From positions 9,598 to 18,316 of the forward strand of contig JAGDXH010000023.1 of the NCBI GenBank assembly GCA_023256295.1: a DNA stretch of 8,719 bases. Reading direction: 5' to 3'. The notes below the pieces were generated by a model that saw only the letters and a program-made list of their open reading frames with translations, was not told where the DNA came from and made no database searches. Made by a program: the position numbers and the translations under genes. The stretch comes from Thermoproteati archaeon. Its GTDB lineage: Archaea; Thermoproteota; Thermoprotei_A; Marsarchaeales; UBA168. The stretch's first letter is position 1, and each line of letters opens with the position of its first letter. This document shows, in pieces, positions 6,278 to 8,719 of the stretch.

Positions 6278-7295
6278 TTTGCTCAGGAAAAAGGTGCGCG
6301 TCGACGTTGTCATATCGTGGGGAAAAAAATCCGCCCAGCATTCTGCGTTGCCTGGTGATCAGAAAACCTCGAAAGAGGGACAAGGAAGCGAAGAGACAGG
6401 CATCATCAAGAACCCCACCCTCACTTCCCTGAGCGTTTGGACCGAAAGGAACCTTCCTTTCCTGAATAGACTTCACCCGCTGTTGAGCTCGTCGGTTTCG
6501 GACTTGCCCAAGGCCGGGATCTGGGTCGATCCTCAGGAGTTCGAGGCAACGTGGTCGTTGGTGATATTCCTTACGACCCTCTCCTCTGGGGCCGCTGGCT
6601 TCGCGTTCTTTTTCTTTTACCTGAGAAACGTGGCGGGAGCCGCGATATTTGGACTCTCTCTGGGCATGGCTGGTCTCGCATCTGGGATAGGGATCCCCAT
6701 GTACTACGTGTCCTCGAGGAAGTCAGGCCGCAAGAGGGAGTTCGAAAGGGTGCTTCCCTTCGTCGTGGAACGGTTTGCCAGCTTTGCTGAGGCCGGAGCT
6801 CCCCTCAAGGAAACGATATACTCCTTCACAGAAAAAAGGATATACGGCATATGGACGGAGGAAGTGAAGGAAATCAGGAGGCAGATAGATACCATGGGCA
6901 TCCCTCCATCCGATGCACTGGTGAATGCCGCCAAGAGGATACCGTCTCCCTCTTTCAGTCAGTTCGTGTCCAGTTACGCCTTGGCTACCAAGACAAGCTC
7001 GGACCTCCTGTCCCTTCTTGCAGATCAAAGAGAGAAGGTCATGAGGGAAAGAAACGAAACGGTATCCAAGTTCTTGGACAACTTGGGAGCTCTCAGTGAA
7101 AGCGTCGTATCCATGTTCGTGATACTCCCCATCACGATCCTAATCCTCGGGATGGTAGCGGCGGTCTTGGGAGGAGGCATATTCGGGATGAACCCCACCG
7201 TGATGATCATCATGATAAACTTCGTACTAATGCCCATGTTCTTCGTGCTATCTCTTGAAAGCGTGATCGCCATAACACCAAGCATGCGAACCTAA
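6264..7295 (+). CDS. Pilus assembly platform membrane protein, single T2SSF/TadC-like domain
   Basis: This is the inner-membrane platform partner of the preceding ATPase. The protein has up to 343 residues from a TTG at 6264; a TTG at 6279 and a GTG at 6294 are other possible starts, and no ATG is available. Residues 1-80 are polar and low in complexity. A conserved-looking LPKAGIWVDPQEF stretch (81-93) leads into two membrane segments (about 95-119 and 124-149). A cytoplasmic helical T2SSF domain follows (about 158-275, starting REFERVLPFVVERFASFAEAGAPLKETI), and a second membrane pair lies at about 279-303 and 311-335. This is the TadC arrangement with one T2SSF domain; archaellum ArlJ proteins usually have two and are much longer. 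The 14-base overlap with the ATPase gene and shared strand indicate one operon. The stop codon overlaps the stop of the converging gene. Confidence 0.88.
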   Translation: MKALDLLRKKVRVDVVISWGKKSAQHSALPGDQKTSKEGQGSEETGIIKNPTLTSLSVWTERNLPFLNRLHPLLSSSVSDLPKAGIWVDPQEFEATWSLVIFLTTLSSGAAGFAFFFFYLRNVAGAAIFGLSLGMAGLASGIGIPMYYVSSRKSGRKREFERVLPFVVERFASFAEAGAPLKETIYSFTEKRIYGIWTEEVKEIRRQIDTMGIPPSDALVNAAKRIPSPSFSQFVSSYALATKTSSDLLSLLADQREKVMRERNETVSKFLDNLGALSESVVSMFVILPITILILGMVAAVLGGGIFGMNPTVMIIMINFVLMPMFFVLSLESVIAITPSMRT

Positions 7296-7912
7296 ACTCC
7301 CGACCTCTCCATCATGCGGTTTATGGTCCAGTTCAGGGTTGAAACTATTTCTCTTACCCTCTCCTCGTCGTTGACGTTCCTTACGGTTATCCTCTTGATC
7401 TCGTTTCCTTCGAGTTGGACCTCATACGAGAAACCGGTCCCCTTGCTGATCTGTCCGCTTTCCTCCTTCATCCTGTCCTTCCTCTCAAAGTCCTTGAGTA
7501 TCTTTTCTACAAAGAAGGACTTGAAGGGAGGCGTATCCTGCTCCAAGGGAACAAGCACATCTACCCTTACTTCGCTACCCTTTCTGAACACTGCTGCCAC
7601 CTTGTTCCCGCGCACGATGATCTGCCTTATGGGTACCTCCTCTTCTGATGCTGCAGGTACAACCTCTGACTGTCTCTCAGCTGGTGGTTGCTTCTGGGTA
7701 GCCCGTCCCTCCATCGCTTGGGCCTGAACGGATCTGGGCTGCGCCACGGGGATCTCAGCAGAGGGAACCTGTTGGGGGCTCTGGGGATGCTGGACCGCAC
7801 CTTGGGCTTGAAATAGCTTTAACATGGCCTTCAGCGCAGCTATCTCTTTCTCCATCTCGTCCAGTTTTCCCTGCATCCACTCAAGAAGCTTCGAGTTCTC
7901 TTCATCTTCCAT
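7292..7912 (-). CDS. Conserved-looking protein of unknown function: coiled coil, flexible linker, C-terminal alpha/beta domain
   Basis: I do not recognise a named family. From the ATG at 7912 the protein has 206 residues in three parts: an acidic, heptad-like N-terminal helix (about 7-36, KLLEWMQGKLDEMEKEIAAL), a linker rich in Gln, Pro, Ala and Val (37-92), and a compact C-terminal domain (94-202) with alternating strands (RQIIVRGNKVAAVFRKG, YEVQLEGNEIKRITVRNV) and a final helix VREIVSTLNWTINRMME. No signal peptide, membrane segment, metal-binding cysteine cluster or nucleotide motif is visible. The layout suggests an oligomeric scaffold or adaptor. GTG codons at 7918 and 7915 are in frame, but the ATG at 7912 has ideal spacing to the Shine-Dalgarno sequence. 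It has its own TATA box downstream of tmk and converges on the pilus platform gene with overlapping stops. Confidence 0.85.
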   Translation of the reverse strand: MEDEENSKLLEWMQGKLDEMEKEIAALKAMLKLFQAQGAVQHPQSPQQVPSAEIPVAQPRSVQAQAMEGRATQKQPPAERQSEVVPAASEEEVPIRQIIVRGNKVAAVFRKGSEVRVDVLVPLEQDTPPFKSFFVEKILKDFERKDRMKEESGQISKGTGFSYEVQLEGNEIKRITVRNVNDEERVREIVSTLNWTINRMMERSGV

Positions 7913-7919
7913 CACCACT

Positions 7920-7926
7920 CACCTCC
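7920..7926 (-). promoter_or_regulatory. Strong Shine-Dalgarno site GGAGGTG fixing the start at 7912
   Basis: The minus strand reads GGAGGTG, complementary to the archaeal 16S rRNA 3' end, ending seven bases before the ATG at 7912. This is the clearest ribosome site in the window. It favours the ATG over the adjacent in-frame GTG codons at 7918 and 7915. Confidence 0.8.
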
Positions 7927-7980
7927 ATTGGCCCAAAGACATTCCTCATGCTGCGCAACACGCTGAGCTATCCGCGCGAG

Positions 7981-7988
7981 TATAAAAG
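7981..7988 (-). promoter_or_regulatory. TATA element for the coiled-coil protein gene
   Basis: The minus strand reads CTTTTATA, which would place transcription start near 7960 and give a leader of about 48 bases. This agrees with the gene having a full Shine-Dalgarno site rather than a leaderless start. T-rich runs here and at about 7996-7999 could also help terminate the upstream tmk transcript. Confidence 0.55.
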
Positions 7989-8012
7989 GCTTGGCAAAAG
8001 ATGGCGCTCTGG

Positions 8013-8612
8013 TCAGGGCTTCTTGAACTGGAGCAAAGTACCCACGAGCCCCCATAGCCTGTCGAAGACCTCCTCCGGTTTTCCCTTCCCGTCAACGACC
8101 GCGAGCTCACCGCGGGAGGCCATCTCGCGATAAATGCGGTTCACCGATGACAAGAGCTGACCTCTTTCAGTCAACTGAAGAGCGCGCCTAGAACTAATCC
8201 TAGACAGGGCTACTTCAACTGGGACGTCTATCAGCACGGCAAGATCCGGCAACCTAGCTAACCTGTTGACCTGGCGAAGATAGTCAAGATCAACTCCCAT
8301 GGCTCCCTCGTAGGCCAGAGTGGAGTAAAGGTACCTATCCGTGATCACCACTGCGCCTTTCCGCAGCGCGGGCTCAACTTCGACCCGCAGGTGCTGGTAC
8401 CTGTCCGCAGTGAACAACAAGGCAAGCTCTCTCGGGTCGGCTTGTCCAGCAACCAACATCTCCTTTATGAGCTTGCCCACCGGGCCGTCTGTCGGCTCGG
8501 CCGTCGATAAGACGCCCAGACCCAAGGAAGCTACTTTGCGGGAAAGCATTGCAGCTTGAAGGGTTTTTCCGGCTCCATCTAGCCCTTCAAGCGCTATGAA
8601 ATACCCACCCAT
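8013..8612 (-). CDS. tmk: Thymidylate kinase (dTMP kinase)
   Basis: The enzyme phosphorylates dTMP to dTDP with ATP in the cytoplasm, an essential step toward dTTP. From the ATG at 8612 it has 199 residues, a usual length. Features are the P-loop EGLDGAGKT (9-17) directly after a short first strand, EPTDGPVGKLIKEML (39-53) with the archaeal-style EPTDGP motif, TADRYQH (68-74), the DRY motif TDRYLYSTLAYEGA (91-104), PDLAVLIDVPVEVALSRIS (122-140) and an Arg/Glu-containing LID segment (141-150). The frame is open to a TTG at 8627, but starting at MGGYFIALEG matches the family, and GGTGA lies eight bases upstream of the ATG. A weak TATA-like element sits about 28 bases before the start. The next gene downstream has its own promoter. 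Confidence 0.94.
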   Translation of the reverse strand: MGGYFIALEGLDGAGKTLQAAMLSRKVASLGLGVLSTAEPTDGPVGKLIKEMLVAGQADPRELALLFTADRYQHLRVEVEPALRKGAVVITDRYLYSTLAYEGAMGVDLDYLRQVNRLARLPDLAVLIDVPVEVALSRISSRRALQLTERGQLLSSVNRIYREMASRGELAVVDGKGKPEEVFDRLWGLVGTLLQFKKP

Positions 8613-8636
8613 GGCGCACGTCACCAACAGTAACTC

Positions 8637-8658
8637 ATAAGCCTTGGCACAGGCTTAT
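8637..8658. promoter_or_regulatory. Symmetric, probably divergent promoter between tmk and the gene at the right edge
   Basis: ATAAGCC (8637-8643) and GGCTTAT (8652-8658) form a perfect 7-base inverted repeat with an 8-base spacer. On the minus strand GGCTTAT is centred about 28 bases before the tmk ATG. On the plus strand GGCTTAT is centred about 25 bases before a GTG at 8680. The arms may be two mirror-image TATA-like elements, an operator, or both. They are weaker than the other TATA boxes here. Confidence 0.4.
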
Positions 8659-8679
8659 CCGTGTCCATGCAGGAGTCGC

Positions 8680-8719
8680 GTGAACAAGCGCGAGTCGAGC
8701 AGGGGCAAGAGGGAGGTAG
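8680..8719 (+). CDS. Possible start of a gene leaving the window
   Basis: A GTG at 8680 opens a frame encoding MNKRESSRGKREV up to the edge. It lies about 25 bases after a TATA-like GGCTTAT, which fits a leaderless start. An ATG at 8667 in another frame (MQESREQARVEQ) is also open to the edge. Only 13 codons are visible, so no function can be assigned and the choice of frame is uncertain. Confidence 0.3.
   Translation, partial: MNKRESSRGKREV

Noticed and set aside
7314..7727. Plus-strand frame opposite the coiled-coil protein gene
   Set aside because: The minus-strand gene has a promoter, a strong ribosome site and a protein-like domain layout; the plus frame has none of these.
8613..8627. 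A TTG start for thymidylate kinase adding MVTCA
   Set aside because: The family begins just before the first strand (FIALEG), and the ATG at 8612 has a GGTGA eight bases upstream.
1..8719. CRISPR array, tRNA or rRNA genes, insertion sequence or integrase signatures
   Set aside because: I saw no regularly spaced repeats, transposase or integrase motifs, or tRNA/rRNA-like segments. Genes are tightly packed and compositionally similar.

Overview
The window reads as an ordinary chromosomal segment of an archaeon. Genes start behind short AT-rich TATA elements such as TTTAAAAA at 4667-4674. The pilus motor genes are of archaeal type, the thymidylate kinase has the archaeal-style EPTDGPVG motif, and an NfeD membrane protease and a SufCBD Fe-S assembly operon are present. 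Several genes seem to start at or within a few bases of the expected transcription start (leaderless), while others have a Shine-Dalgarno sequence. A thermophilic TACK-type (Thermoproteota-like) lineage is my best guess, but the sequence alone does not fix the phylum.

Layout. 1-3103 (minus strand) is sufC-sufB-sufD, the core iron-sulfur cluster scaffold; sufD runs off the left edge. 3142-4485 (minus) is an NfeD-family membrane serine protease located just upstream of sufC, but sufC has its own TATA element. 4486-4729 is a divergent intergenic region with a promoter for each direction. 4730-7295 (plus) is a two-gene unit encoding an archaeal type IV pilus/archaellum-like assembly ATPase and a single-domain TadC/ArlJ-like membrane platform protein. 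7292-7912 (minus) is an unrecognised coiled-coil protein whose stop codon overlaps the platform gene's stop tail to tail. 8013-8612 (minus) is thymidylate kinase, behind a symmetric, probably divergent promoter. A further gene may begin at 8680 (plus) and leave the window.

How they work together. SufC (ATPase) with the paralogues SufB and SufD forms the SufBC2D scaffold. The pilus ATPase and platform protein form the motor of a surface filament, but no pilin, prepilin peptidase or second platform subunit is present here. NfeD and thymidylate kinase are housekeeping neighbours with no evident functional link to the rest.

I found no mobile element, CRISPR array, RNA gene or clearly new multi-gene system. 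The most interesting signals are small: a 38-base identity between sufB and sufD suggesting local gene conversion; inverted repeats on or beside the TATA boxes of sufC, the pilus unit and tmk; very short upstream reading frames overlapping two gene starts; and an incomplete-looking pilus motor module.
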